Shown piece by piece: positions 16,031 to 24,540 of a DNA stretch of 33,452 bases (positions are counted from its first letter, which is position 1; the number at the start of each line of letters is the position of its first letter). Under the pieces are notes generated by a model that was not told the DNA's origin, searched no databases, and was given only the letters and a program-made list of their open reading frames with translations. The stretch covers positions 1-33,452 of the forward strand of contig RZZX01000020.1 of NCBI GenBank assembly GCA_009929715.1. The letters are read 5' to 3'. The translations under genes were made by a program, and so were the position numbers. The DNA comes from Bacteroidia bacterium. Lineage in GTDB: Bacteria; Bacteroidota; Bacteroidia; Bacteroidales; Bacteroidaceae.

Positions 16031-17398
16031 TTATCCAAATAAAACTCGGAAAGCCTCTTCCACTTTACGGACAGGCACCAGCTCTATTTTCAGTTTACTT
16101 TTATCAATTCCTTGTAGGTTATATCGCGGTAAGATGAACCGTTTAAACCCTAATTTTTCCGCTTCACCGATCCGTTGCTCAATGCGGTTGACCGGTCGGA
16201 TTTCACCCGACAGCCCCACTTCGCCAGCCATACAGACATCCTGTTCGATGGGTGCATCCATGTTCGATGAAAGGATGGCACTAATCACGGCCAAATCGAT
16301 AGCGGGATCATTCACCTTCAGACCGCCGGCAATATTAAGGAACACATCCTTTTGAGCCAGCTTAAAGCCGACCCGTTTCTCCAGAACCGCCAAAAGCATG
16401 TTCATGCGCCGGGTGTCGAACCCTGTAGCCGATCGTTGCGGGTTGCCATACACGGCACTACTCACTAATCCCTGCGTTTCGATAAGAAAAGGCCGTACTC
16501 CCTCAATAGCCGAGGCAATAGCCACCCCACTCATCCCTTCATGCTCGTGGCTCAGTAAGAGTTCCGACGGGTTATTCACTTGGCGTAAGCCATCTTGGCG
16601 CATCTCGTAAATGCCCAGTTCCGCAGTACTACCGAAACGGTTCTTGATGCTTCTCAAGATGCGGTACATATAATGTTGATCACCTTCAAATTGAAGCACC
16701 GTGTCGACGATGTGTTCCAATACCTTTGGTCCGGCGATGCTGCCCTCCTTATTAATATGGCCGATAAGCAATACCGGTGTATGCGTCTCTTTGGCAAAAC
16801 GCAAGATCGATGCAGCGCACTCGCGCACCTGAGCGATGCTGCCTGGTGACGATTCGATATTCTCGGTAAAGACCGTTTGGATGGAGTCGATGATCACCAA
16901 CTCTGGGTTGGTGTTTTTGATGTGTACAAAGATCTGCTCCAATGACGTTTCGCAGACAATCAAGCAATCGCTAGAAGTGGTACTCAATCGATCTGCCCGT
17001 AACTTTAACTGGCGGGTACTCTCTTCGCCCGATACATACAAAATCCGTTTCTCGGGCATCTGTAAAACTGTCTGCATGACCAAGGTTGACTTTCCGATAC
17101 CTGGTTCGCCACCAATTAAGACCAGCGATCCCGGCACTAATCCACCTCCCAATACCCGGTTTAACTCCTCGTCATGCAAATCGATACGCGATTCCTCATC
17201 CGCTTTAATCTCATGCAGTGGTAGCGGTTTAGCCTTCGCTGTCTCAATGCCAGACACCGGTCGGCGGTTGGTTACCTCCTTGCGTACGATCTCCTCCACA
17301 TACGTATTCCACTCCCCACACGACGGACACTTACCCACCCATTTTGGTGAATCCTGCCCGCAGTTGCTGCACACATATACTGTCTTTTCTTTAGCCAT
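16031..17398 (-). CDS. radA: DNA repair protein RadA
   Basis: A RecA-related branch-migration helicase that helps extend heteroduplex in recombinational repair. 455 residues. The N-terminal zinc finger is CSNCGQDSPKWVGKCPSCG, the Walker A loop is GGEPGIGKST, and Walker B lies around LVIIDSIQTV. The RadA-specific KNRFGS motif is followed by a C-terminal Lon-protease-like domain (AGGLKVNDPAIDLAVISAIL). All are intact. The ATG at 17398 (MAKEKTVYVCSNCG) is preferred to the upstream 17464, because a -7 box at 17426-17433 lies inside the longer version. The FAD oxidoreductase starts 9 bases downstream. Confidence 0.97.
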   Translation of the reverse strand: MAKEKTVYVCSNCGQDSPKWVGKCPSCGEWNTYVEEIVRKEVTNRRPVSGIETAKAKPLPLHEIKADEESRIDLHDEELNRVLGGGLVPGSLVLIGGEPGIGKSTLVMQTVLQMPEKRILYVSGEESTRQLKLRADRLSTTSSDCLIVCETSLEQIFVHIKNTNPELVIIDSIQTVFTENIESSPGSIAQVRECAASILRFAKETHTPVLLIGHINKEGSIAGPKVLEHIVDTVLQFEGDQHYMYRILRSIKNRFGSTAELGIYEMRQDGLRQVNNPSELLLSHEHEGMSGVAIASAIEGVRPFLIETQGLVSSAVYGNPQRSATGFDTRRMNMLLAVLEKRVGFKLAQKDVFLNIAGGLKVNDPAIDLAVISAILSSNMDAPIEQDVCMAGEVGLSGEIRPVNRIEQRIGEAEKLGFKRFILPRYNLQGIDKSKLKIELVPVRKVEEAFRVLFG

Positions 17399-17425
17399 AC
17401 CTCTAACCTGTCTTGATTGCAGGTA

Positions 17426-17433
17426 CAAAAATA
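17426..17433 (-). promoter_or_regulatory. -7 box for radA
   Basis: Minus-strand TATTTTTG fits TAnnTTTG and lies 27 bases before the radA ATG. It implies that radA and the genes after it can be transcribed independently of ansA. Confidence 0.55.
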
Positions 17434-17526
17434 GAGATAATTTATCAGAAATACGAGAAAGCACTGGTAAACCTCCTGCGAGCAGGTGGTTTAGACTGAC
17501 CTATTTACCACTTTTCTAAAGACAAT

Positions 17527-18567
17527 CTACCCCACTGTGATCTCTCCCGCAATAGATTGGTTCATCTTTTCGCGTACCTCATACGGCGTAAAGCCCTGTC
17601 CAAAGAGGAACATCAGCTTCGTGACAGCCGATTCCGTGGTACTATCGTAACCGCTTACGACTCCAGCTTGCAACAGATGGAAGCCAGTCTCGTACCGTTT
17701 CATCTCTACCGTACCAGCGTTGCATTGAGTCACATTAACAATAACGATCCCCCTTGCGCTGGCAGCACTCAACTGACTCAGAAACCACTCCTTGCGTGGG
17801 GCATTGCCCGAACCGTAAGTCTCGAGAACCACCCCCTTCAGTCCTTTGATCGTTAGGATGGTCGATACCACATTCTCTGTGATGCCTGGAAAGAGTTTGA
17901 GAACCACCACATTCGTGTCTAATAAATAGTGTGGTTTTAAAGTCAGATCCTTGCCGTTGGGGTGAATCTGTACATTATTAAATTTAATATGAATCCCCGC
18001 TTCTGCCAATACCGGATAGTTGAACGATTGAAAAGCATTGAAGTTCTCGGCGTTCATCTTCGTTGTTCGGTTGCCCCGCATTAAGTGATTCTCGAAGAAG
18101 ATACAGACCTCCGGTACCACTGAGCGGTCGTTGTGGTCTTTCGATGCGGCAATCTCAATGCTAGTCATCAGATTCTCTTTGCCATCGGTACGCAACACAC
18201 CGATAGGGAGCTGAGAACCAGTTAAAATCATCGGCTTGTTGAGCCCCTCGAGCATAAAGCTAAGTGCCGAGGCGGTATAAGCCATGGTATCTGTGCCGTG
18301 TAAAATGACAAATCCCGAATGCTGATCGTAATGTTCCTGAATGATGTGAGCGAGCTTTTGCCAAACTTCCGGCTCCATATCCGACGAGTCCATGGGAGGG
18401 TCGAACTGGTAGGCGGCGATGGGAAAATTGAACTTTTCTAGCTCCGGCACATGCTTTTGCAACTGCTCAAGGTTGAAGTTTTCTAGGGCCTTGGTCTCAG
18501 GATTTTCAATCATACCGATTGTTCCTCCGGTGTAGATTAACAATATGGAAGTATCAGATGGGTTCAT
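17527..18567 (-). CDS. ansA: Type I (cytoplasmic) L-asparaginase
   Basis: Hydrolyses asparagine to aspartate and ammonia. 346 residues, close to E. coli AnsA (338). The nucleophile Thr16 lies in LIYTGGTIGM, the second catalytic Thr and Asp in LHGTDTMAYTASAL, and TGSQLPIGVLRTDG follows. The C-terminal domain shows LETYGSGNAP. No signal peptide is present, which supports the cytoplasmic low-affinity type I form. It is the first gene of the leftward run and is divergent from thrA. Aspartate is the input to the thrA pathway, which makes the pairing metabolically sensible. Confidence 0.95.
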   Translation of the reverse strand: MNPSDTSILLIYTGGTIGMIENPETKALENFNLEQLQKHVPELEKFNFPIAAYQFDPPMDSSDMEPEVWQKLAHIIQEHYDQHSGFVILHGTDTMAYTASALSFMLEGLNKPMILTGSQLPIGVLRTDGKENLMTSIEIAASKDHNDRSVVPEVCIFFENHLMRGNRTTKMNAENFNAFQSFNYPVLAEAGIHIKFNNVQIHPNGKDLTLKPHYLLDTNVVVLKLFPGITENVVSTILTIKGLKGVVLETYGSGNAPRKEWFLSQLSAASARGIVIVNVTQCNAGTVEMKRYETGFHLLQAGVVSGYDSTTESAVTKLMFLFGQGFTPYEVREKMNQSIAGEITVG

Positions 18568-18594
18568 TTATTTATTTTACGGGGTTGATTTGCG

Positions 18595-18602
18595 CAAATA
18601 TA
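18595..18602 (-). promoter_or_regulatory. -7 box for ansA
   Basis: Minus-strand TATATTTG fits TAnnTTTG, 27 bases before the ansA ATG. A TTTTG lies upstream but at 24-base spacing, longer than the usual 19-21. Confidence 0.5.
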
Positions 18603-18731
18603 GCGATATTTTCATTTTTTATATAACAAAATGTCACTTTTTTCAAGCTTTTTTTAGGGACTCTCTTTGTGCTAAAATACTTTTTATCATAAAAAAACAA
18701 GAAAACGTGATAGTTTGAATAAATTAATTCT

Positions 18732-18739
18732 TATTTTTG
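18732..18739 (+). promoter_or_regulatory. -7 box for the threonine operon
   Basis: TATTTTTG fits TAnnTTTG. A TTTG at 18714-18717 is only 14 bases away, so the -33 element is unclear. Transcription from about 18745 would give a leader of roughly 230 nt before thrA that includes the leader peptide. Confidence 0.5.
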
Positions 18740-18775
18740 CGACACTTATCAAAGCAAAAAGAAGAAACAAGAAGC

Positions 18776-18841
18776 ATGATGAAGTTCTATCCTCATACAG
18801 TCACATCCATGTGTATGATGACCATGACCCCAAGGGGTTGA
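18776..18841 (+). CDS. Thr/Met-rich leader peptide of the threonine operon (candidate)
   Basis: A 21-codon ORF lies between the operon promoter and thrA. It begins MMKFYPH and ends TPRG before TGA. Residues 8-18 read TVTSMCMMTMT; in total 4 Thr and 6 Met are among 21 residues. Enrichment of a leader peptide in the end-product amino acids is the hallmark of ribosome-mediated attenuation, as in E. coli thrL (Thr and Ile). Here Thr and Met are the two amino acids made from homoserine, the ThrA product. Short hairpins follow at 18874-18889 and 18932-18952. A 67-codon frame over the same DNA (18715-18918) is in another register and looks spurious. Translation and the switching mechanism are inferred. 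Confidence 0.6.
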   Translation: MMKFYPHTVTSMCMMTMTPRG

Positions 18842-18873
18842 GGAAGATAGTTATGTGTTTCTACGCGAATCAC

Positions 18874-18952
18874 GCCTATGGACTTAGGCATTTCAATATT
18901 TCAAGTTTTATTTATTAGCGAATTAATCTTAGCCCTGTTGACAGAATAGGGC
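18874..18952 (+). promoter_or_regulatory. Leader hairpins between the leader peptide and thrA
   Basis: Two inverted repeats follow the leader peptide. GCCTA/TAGGC (18874-18878 and 18885-18889) is followed by T-rich DNA. An 8-bp stem, GCCCTGTT with AATAGGGC (18932-18939 and 18945-18952, one G-T pair, 5-nt loop), ends 20 bases before the thrA ATG. Neither has a classical U-tract, so attenuation could act on translation or through a factor; this remains open. Confidence 0.4.
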
Positions 18953-18972
18953 GTGATAAAAACAATATCTGC

Positions 18973-21408
18973 ATGAAAGTGATGAAATTCGGCGGGACGT
19001 CTGTGGGTTCCGTGAACAGTATTTTAAGTGTAAAGAGCATTGTAGAATCGAGTGTAGAACCTGTTATTGTGGTGGTTTCTGCTTTGGGAGGGATAACTGA
19101 CCAGTTAATCCAGACGTCGAAGATGGCGGCAACCGGTGATGCTGATTACGAACTAGCGTTTAGCGAAATAGTAGCCCGACATATGAATCTGATTGATGCA
19201 GTGATTCCTCAAGGAGAGAGTCGGCATCAGTTAAGCAGTGAGGTCACTGCACTGCTTTGTGAACTAAAGGATATTTTTCAGGGTATTTATCTGATAAAAG
19301 ACTTGTCGCCAAAGACGTCCGATACCATCGTGAGTTATGGCGAACGGCTCTCATCGATCATTGTGACGGAACTGATCGAAGGGGCGATGTGGTTTGATTC
19401 CCGCACATTTATTAAGACCGAACGGAAGCATACTAAGCATGTTTTGGATGCTAATCTGACCGATACCTTGATCAAGGAGGCATTTGTTGAACTTCCGAAG
19501 GTTGCTCTGGTCCCTGGATTCATCTCTTCGGATAAGGCAACGGGCGATGTGACCAATCTGGGACGTGGGGGCTCGGATTATACTGCGGCTATCATTGCGG
19601 CTGCACTCGATGCGGACTGTTTGGAAATATGGACAGATGTGGATGGGTTTATGACGGCCGATCCGCGTGTGATTTCGACAGCTTACACCATTAATGAACT
19701 GAGTTATGTGGAGGCAACAGAGTTGTGTAACTTTGGTGCGAAGGTGGTTTATCCGCCAACAATCTATCCGGTGTTCCATAAAAACATTCCTATCTTGGTG
19801 AAAAACACCTTTAATCCTCAAGGGACGGGAACCATTATAAAACAGACGGTGTCTCACGAGCAGTGTAAAGCGATTAAAGGAATTTCATCCATTAATGATA
19901 CGAGCCTGATTACGGTTCAAGGCTTGGGCATGGTGGGTGTGATCGGTGTGAACTACCGTATCTTTAAAACGTTGGCCAAGAATGGCATTAGTGTATTTAT
20001 GGTGTCGCAAGCTTCTTCGGAGAACAGCACCTCTATCGGAGTGCGTAACGCCGATGGTGATTTGGCGTGTGAAGTTCTGAACGAAGAGTTTGCCAAGGAG
20101 ATTGAGATGGGAGAGATCTATCCGATCTTGGCTGAGAAAAATTTGGCCACTGTGGCTATCGTTGGCGAGAATATGAAGCATACACCGGGCATTGCTGGCA
20201 AGTTGTTTGGCACTCTCGGACGTAATGGCATAAATGTGATCGCTTGCGCACAAGGGGCTTCGGAAACGAATATATCGTTTGTGATCGATTCGAAATCGTT
20301 GCGTAAGGCACTCAACGTTATTCATGATTCATTCTTCTTGTCGGAGTATCAGGTTCTGAATCTCTTTATTTGTGGCATTGGTACTGTAGGTGGAAGTCTG
20401 GTCGAACAGATTCGTTTGCAGCAGGAAGAGTTGATGAATGAGAACCGTTTGAAGTTGCGGGTGGTTGGCCTTATCGACCGTTCGAAGGTGGTCTTTAACC
20501 GCAAGGGAATTGATCTGGCGGATTATAGGAAATTGTTGGCCGATGAAGGTATGGAGAGCAGTTTGGCTGTGATTCGCGATGAGATTATCGGGATGAATAT
20601 CTTTAATTCGGTGTTTGTAGATTGCACAGCTAGTGCCGAAATAGCTTCGTTGTATAAAGAGTTTTTAAATCATAATATTTCGGTGGTTGCCGCCAATAAG
20701 ATTGCAGCCTCTTCGTCATACGATAACTACCTGGAGTTGAAACAGATTGCTCGGTTGCGTGGGGTGAAGTATCTGTTTGAAACCAATGTGGGAGCGGGAT
20801 TGCCTATTATTAATACCATCAATGATTTGATTCATAGTGGCGATAAGATTTTAAAGATTGAGGCTGTACTTTCTGGTACGTTGAACTATATTTTTAATCA
20901 GATTCGTGCGGATGTACCCTTTAGTCGGACCATCAAGATGGCGCAGGAAGAACGTTACTCAGAACCAGACCCACGCATTGATTTGAGCGGTAAGGATGTG
21001 ATTCGGAAGTTGGTTATTTTGGCGCGTGAAGCAGGGTATCCACTTGAACAAGAGGATGTACAGAAACTGCTCTTTGTGCCAACCGATTATTTTGAGGGAA
21101 CTTTGGAATCATTTTGGGCGAAGGTACCTAAGTTGGACGAAGCTTTCGAAGCGCGTCGGCAGGTTTTGGAGCAAGCTCATAAACGGTGGCGTTTTGTGGC
21201 TAAACTAGAGAACGGAAAAGCATCTGTCGGGCTACAAGAGGTGTCGGCTGGTCACCCGTTTTACGGCTTGGAGGGGAGCAATAATGTGATTTTGCTCACC
21301 ACGGAGCGTTATAAAGAGTATCCGATGATGATTCAAGGGTATGGCGCTGGTGCCGATGTGACAGCAGCCGGGGTTTTTGCCGATATCATGCGAATAGCTA
21401 ACGTATAA
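18973..21408 (+). CDS. thrA: Bifunctional aspartokinase / homoserine dehydrogenase
   Basis: Carries out the first and third steps of the aspartate pathway. 811 residues. The N-terminal aspartokinase has KFGGTSVGS at 5-13 and NLGRGGSDYTA near 195-206. The regulatory ACT domains span about 310-455 (VQGLGMVGVIGV, GIAGKLFGTLGRNGINV). The homoserine dehydrogenase has its nucleotide-binding GIGTVGGSL at about 468-476 and the later motifs TNVGAGLPIINTI, SGTLNYIFN and EPDPRIDLSG. Length and order equal E. coli ThrA (820). The ACT domains imply feedback inhibition, on top of the proposed leader attenuation. The next gene starts 4 bases after the stop. Confidence 0.97.
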   Translation: MKVMKFGGTSVGSVNSILSVKSIVESSVEPVIVVVSALGGITDQLIQTSKMAATGDADYELAFSEIVARHMNLIDAVIPQGESRHQLSSEVTALLCELKDIFQGIYLIKDLSPKTSDTIVSYGERLSSIIVTELIEGAMWFDSRTFIKTERKHTKHVLDANLTDTLIKEAFVELPKVALVPGFISSDKATGDVTNLGRGGSDYTAAIIAAALDADCLEIWTDVDGFMTADPRVISTAYTINELSYVEATELCNFGAKVVYPPTIYPVFHKNIPILVKNTFNPQGTGTIIKQTVSHEQCKAIKGISSINDTSLITVQGLGMVGVIGVNYRIFKTLAKNGISVFMVSQASSENSTSIGVRNADGDLACEVLNEEFAKEIEMGEIYPILAEKNLATVAIVGENMKHTPGIAGKLFGTLGRNGINVIACAQGASETNISFVIDSKSLRKALNVIHDSFFLSEYQVLNLFICGIGTVGGSLVEQIRLQQEELMNENRLKLRVVGLIDRSKVVFNRKGIDLADYRKLLADEGMESSLAVIRDEIIGMNIFNSVFVDCTASAEIASLYKEFLNHNISVVAANKIAASSSYDNYLELKQIARLRGVKYLFETNVGAGLPIINTINDLIHSGDKILKIEAVLSGTLNYIFNQIRADVPFSRTIKMAQEERYSEPDPRIDLSGKDVIRKLVILAREAGYPLEQEDVQKLLFVPTDYFEGTLESFWAKVPKLDEAFEARRQVLEQAHKRWRFVAKLENGKASVGLQEVSAGHPFYGLEGSNNVILLTTERYKEYPMMIQGYGAGADVTAAGVFADIMRIANV

Positions 21409-21412
21409 GCGT

Positions 21413-22624
21413 ATGAAGCATATTATTATCTTGGGTGATGGGATGGCCGATTGGCCGGTAGAGGCGCTGAACGGTCGGACGCTTCTACAACAAGCCTCTA
21501 CGCCTTACATGGATTTGTTGGCGCAGATGGGACGTAACGGTCGGCTGTGTACCGTGCCCGATGGGTTTCATCCGGGCAGCGAGGTGGCTAATATGTCTGT
21601 TTTGGGATACGACTTACCGGCGGTGTATGAGGGGCGTGGTCCACTCGAGGCGGCAAGCATCGGTATTGAACTAGAATCTGGGGAGATGGCGATGCGGTGT
21701 AACCTGATTTGCATCGAAGGAGAGTTGTTGAAAAATCACTCTGCCGGGCACATCACCACGGCGGAGGCCGATGAGTTGATGCGTTATTTGCAGGTACATT
21801 TGGGAAGCGATCGGGTGCGTTTTCATACTGGGGTGCAATATCGGCATTTGTTGGTCATTAAGGGTGGGGATAAGCGTATCGACTGTACGCCCCCGCACGA
21901 TGTTCCCCTGAAACCGTATGAGCCATTGCTGGTTAAGCCTTTGGTACCAGAGGCTCAGGCAACAGCCGATGTGGTGAATGCTTTGATCCGGCAGTCGCAG
22001 CTCTTGTTGGCAAACCATCCTATTAACCTGAAGCGACAGGCGGAGGGGAAAGACCCAGCCAACAGTATTTGGCCGTGGAGTCCTGGTTATCGACCACAGA
22101 TGCCGTTGTTTGCGACCACTTTCCCTCAGGTACGTCGTGGGGCTGTCATCTCGGCAGTCGACTTGATTAATGGGATTGGAGTGTATGCCGGATTACGACG
22201 AATTTCTGTGGAAGGGGCAACGGGGCTTTTTGATACCAACTATGAGAATAAGGTCGCAGCCGCTTTGGAGGCCTTGAAGACCGACGATTTCGTCTACCTA
22301 CATGTAGAGGCGAGTGATGAGGCCGGGCATGAAGGACGCGTAGAACTGAAGTTGCGCACCATAGCCGATTTAGATCGGCGGGTAGTTGGCCCTATTTATG
22401 AGGCCGTCAGCCGTTGGGAAGAGCCGGTGGCGATAGCGGTGCTCCCCGATCATCCCACACCCTGTGAGTTGCGGACACATACCAACGAACCGGTACCGTT
22501 TGTTATTTGGTATCCGGGTATCGAACCTGATGGGGTGCTCACTTATAATGAGTTTGCAGCAGCAGATGGAGGATATGGCTTACTGAAAGCCGATGAGTTT
22601 ATTGTGGAATTTATGAAGGAATAG
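21413..22624 (+). CDS. apgM-like phosphoglycerate-mutase family protein, proposed homoserine kinase
   Basis: 403 residues of the archaeal-type cofactor-independent phosphoglycerate mutase family (alkaline-phosphatase superfamily). Metal/catalytic residues are visible: Asp9 in LGDGMAD, the nucleophile-type Ser56 in HPGSEVANMSVLGYD, ASDEAGHEG, and LPDHPTPCELRTHT. The operon has thrA and thrC but no GHMP-type thrB. This gene sits exactly in the thrB place, 4 bases after thrA and 2 before thrC. Members in this context have been proposed as an alternative homoserine kinase that makes O-phosphohomoserine for ThrC. Function is therefore inferred from context and family, not from homology to ThrB. 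Confidence 0.88.
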   Translation: MKHIIILGDGMADWPVEALNGRTLLQQASTPYMDLLAQMGRNGRLCTVPDGFHPGSEVANMSVLGYDLPAVYEGRGPLEAASIGIELESGEMAMRCNLICIEGELLKNHSAGHITTAEADELMRYLQVHLGSDRVRFHTGVQYRHLLVIKGGDKRIDCTPPHDVPLKPYEPLLVKPLVPEAQATADVVNALIRQSQLLLANHPINLKRQAEGKDPANSIWPWSPGYRPQMPLFATTFPQVRRGAVISAVDLINGIGVYAGLRRISVEGATGLFDTNYENKVAAALEALKTDDFVYLHVEASDEAGHEGRVELKLRTIADLDRRVVGPIYEAVSRWEEPVAIAVLPDHPTPCELRTHTNEPVPFVIWYPGIEPDGVLTYNEFAAADGGYGLLKADEFIVEFMKE

Positions 22625-22626
22625 GT

Positions 22627-23928
22627 ATGAGATATTACAGTACGAACAAGCAAACACCTCTGGTTTCGCTTCAAGAAGCCGTGGTGAAAGGGTTGGCTGC
22701 TGATAAAGGGCTGTTTATGCCGGAAGTCATTCCGACACTGCCTGCGGCTTTTTTTGAAACGATCGATCAACTCTCTTTCCAGGAGATAGCGTACCGAGTG
22801 GCAGATGCTTTTTTCGGTGCGGATGTGCCTGCCGATATTTTGCGCCAGATGGTTCATGAGACGCTCAGTTTTGAGGTGCCGTTGGTTCAAGTGGACGATA
22901 AGAAGTATGCTTTGGAGTTGTTTCATGGACCGACCTTGGCCTTTAAAGATGTGGGTGGTCGGTTTATGGCGCGATTGTTGGCCTACTTCATAAAAGAACA
23001 TGGACAGAAGGATGTACACGTGTTGGTGGCCACTTCGGGCGATACCGGTAGTGCGGTGGCAAACGGTTTTTTAGGGGTCGATGGCATCAAAGTACATGTT
23101 CTTTATCCGAAAGGGAAGGTGAGTGAGATTCAAGAGAAACAGTTCACAACGTTGGGGCAGAACATTACTGCCCTCGAAGTGTCGGGTACGTTCGATGATT
23201 GTCAGGCATTGGTGAAGGCTGCCTTTATGGATCGGGAACTGAACGAACGTCTGTTTTTAACTTCGGCCAACTCGATTAATGTGGCGCGTTTCTTGCCGCA
23301 AGCATTCTATTATTTTCAAGCATATGCTGAGTTGAAAAGACAAGGACGGGCTGCTAATTTGGTCGTTTGTGTGCCAAGTGGCAACTTTGGTAATCTGACT
23401 GCTGGGCTTGTTGCCAAGCGTATGGGACTACCTATTAAGCGTTTTATAGCGGCCAACAACCGGAATGAGGTGGTTTATCACTATCTACAAACAGGGGAGT
23501 ATCGGCCTCGTCCGTCGGTGACAACGATTGCCAATGCCATGGATGTGGGCGATCCGAGTAATTTTGCTCGCATTCTCGATTTGTATGAAACCTCGTACCC
23601 TGCTATTTCGGCCGAGATCAGTGGAACAACGTATACTGACGAGCAGATTTGTGAAACGGTGCGTGAGACCTATCGCAAGAAGAACTATTTACTCGATCCG
23701 CATGGAGCATGTGGCTATCGAGCACTCACAGAGCATTTGACAGCTCATGAAGTTGGCGTGTTTCTTGAAACGGCCCATCCGGCTAAATTTCTCGAAACGG
23801 TGGAACAGATCATCGGTGAGCCGGTAGCACTTCCTGATAAACTCCAATCATTTATGGAGGGAAAGAAGCAGACGGTAGCTCTAGACGCTACATTCGATGC
23901 GTTTAAATCGTATTTAAACGGGTTGTAA
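22627..23928 (+). CDS. thrC: Threonine synthase
   Basis: Converts O-phosphohomoserine to threonine with PLP. 433 residues, the length of the bacterial class I enzyme. The Schiff-base lysine is Lys107 in HGPTLAFKDVGGRFM. The phosphate-binding loop TSGDTGSAVANGF, the SGNFGNLTAG cofactor loop and DPHGACGYRAL are all present. The N-terminus, MRYYSTNKQTPLVSLQEAV, is the standard start. It is the last gene of the threonine operon. Confidence 0.97.
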   Translation: MRYYSTNKQTPLVSLQEAVVKGLAADKGLFMPEVIPTLPAAFFETIDQLSFQEIAYRVADAFFGADVPADILRQMVHETLSFEVPLVQVDDKKYALELFHGPTLAFKDVGGRFMARLLAYFIKEHGQKDVHVLVATSGDTGSAVANGFLGVDGIKVHVLYPKGKVSEIQEKQFTTLGQNITALEVSGTFDDCQALVKAAFMDRELNERLFLTSANSINVARFLPQAFYYFQAYAELKRQGRAANLVVCVPSGNFGNLTAGLVAKRMGLPIKRFIAANNRNEVVYHYLQTGEYRPRPSVTTIANAMDVGDPSNFARILDLYETSYPAISAEISGTTYTDEQICETVRETYRKKNYLLDPHGACGYRALTEHLTAHEVGVFLETAHPAKFLETVEQIIGEPVALPDKLQSFMEGKKQTVALDATFDAFKSYLNGL

Positions 23929-24540
23929 AAAGAGAGAAACCCTTTTGGGGTTTAAAGATAAGATGTATTGTGACGGCGGGGTAGCTGTCTAACTCTTTAC
24001 CGTGGTGTATTAAGCAAACGGAATGGTGAAGGTTAGTAGGCTTATCCCGCTTTTTTATGTTTTTAGAAGTGGATATGTGCTGTTGCACCCCAATTTATGT
24101 CGGTTTGTACCGTTGGAGTCTTTAACGACTCGTCTTTGCATGCGGTCCTATTGGTTACACTACGTGTCGTTTCCGCTTTTTCTCGCAAGAGCTAAGTGGT
24201 TTGAATGCGAAGACTTAATCGTTTGCTTATAAGCGATGTTTCGTTTGCTTATAAGCAATGTTTCGTTTGCCTATAAGCGATGTTTCGTTTGCTTATAAGC
24301 AAACGATTAAGCCGTGGCTAGTAAAAGCAGTGGGCTATGCGACTTAAATTTTACATTGATGCGGTAATTAGGCTAGTTTACCTCTTTTAGAGTCTGGATG
24401 CACCTTGGAATGCTGAACGGAGATGCTCAGGAATATGCAGCAAGTTGAATTTGCGAAACTTGAACAAATAAAATATCAGACTGTATGATATATCTAGAAC
24501 TGTTTTGAGCAGGACTATAAATGATGTTTTCGGGGCCTGT
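23929..24540. other. Intergenic region between thrC and the thiamine operon
   Basis: 612 bases without a supported gene. The left end has a small hairpin, AAACCC/GGGTTT (23937-23942 and 23948-23953), 9 bases past the thrC stop. It lacks a U-tract and is at best a weak terminator. The middle holds the palindromic tandem array at 24214-24311. A 69-codon frame at 24023-24232 has no family features and runs into the repeat, so I do not call it. From 24312 to 24540 I see nothing. Confidence 0.6.
24214..24311. repeat. Four tandem 22-bp palindromic units inside 21-bp inverted arms
   Basis: Units start at 24220, 24242, 24264 and 24286, with no spacers. Each is CGTTTGCTTATAAGC plus a GATGTTT or AATGTTT tail. 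The core GCTTATAAGC is a perfect 10-bp palindrome in units 1, 2 and 4; unit 3 has GCCTATAAGC. Unit 4 closes as the 20-bp perfect palindrome CGTTTGCTTATAAGCAAACG (24286-24305). The outermost 21 bases at the left (24214-24234) are the exact reverse complement of the rightmost 21 (24291-24311). The whole block is thus a symmetric structure in non-coding DNA. The role is unknown. Confidence 0.9.

Noticed and set aside
16836..17519. 227-codon ORF antisense to radA
   Set aside because: radA on the opposite strand has all family motifs. The antisense product has no domain and is explained by codon structure of the real gene.
18715..18918. 67-codon frame ahead of thrA
   Set aside because: It starts inside the promoter region and is out of register with the Thr/Met-rich leader peptide. 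Its product has no recognisable feature.
23937..23953. Intrinsic terminator of the thr operon
   Set aside because: The stem is only 6 bp and no U-tract follows, so it was noted only as a weak hairpin.
24023..24232. 69-codon plus-strand ORF in the thrC-thiamine spacer
   Set aside because: No recognisable domain, no promoter box, and its 3' end runs into the palindromic array.
24214..24311. CRISPR-like array
   Set aside because: Units are contiguous, with no unique spacers, and the period of 22 bp is too short. No cas gene is in the window.
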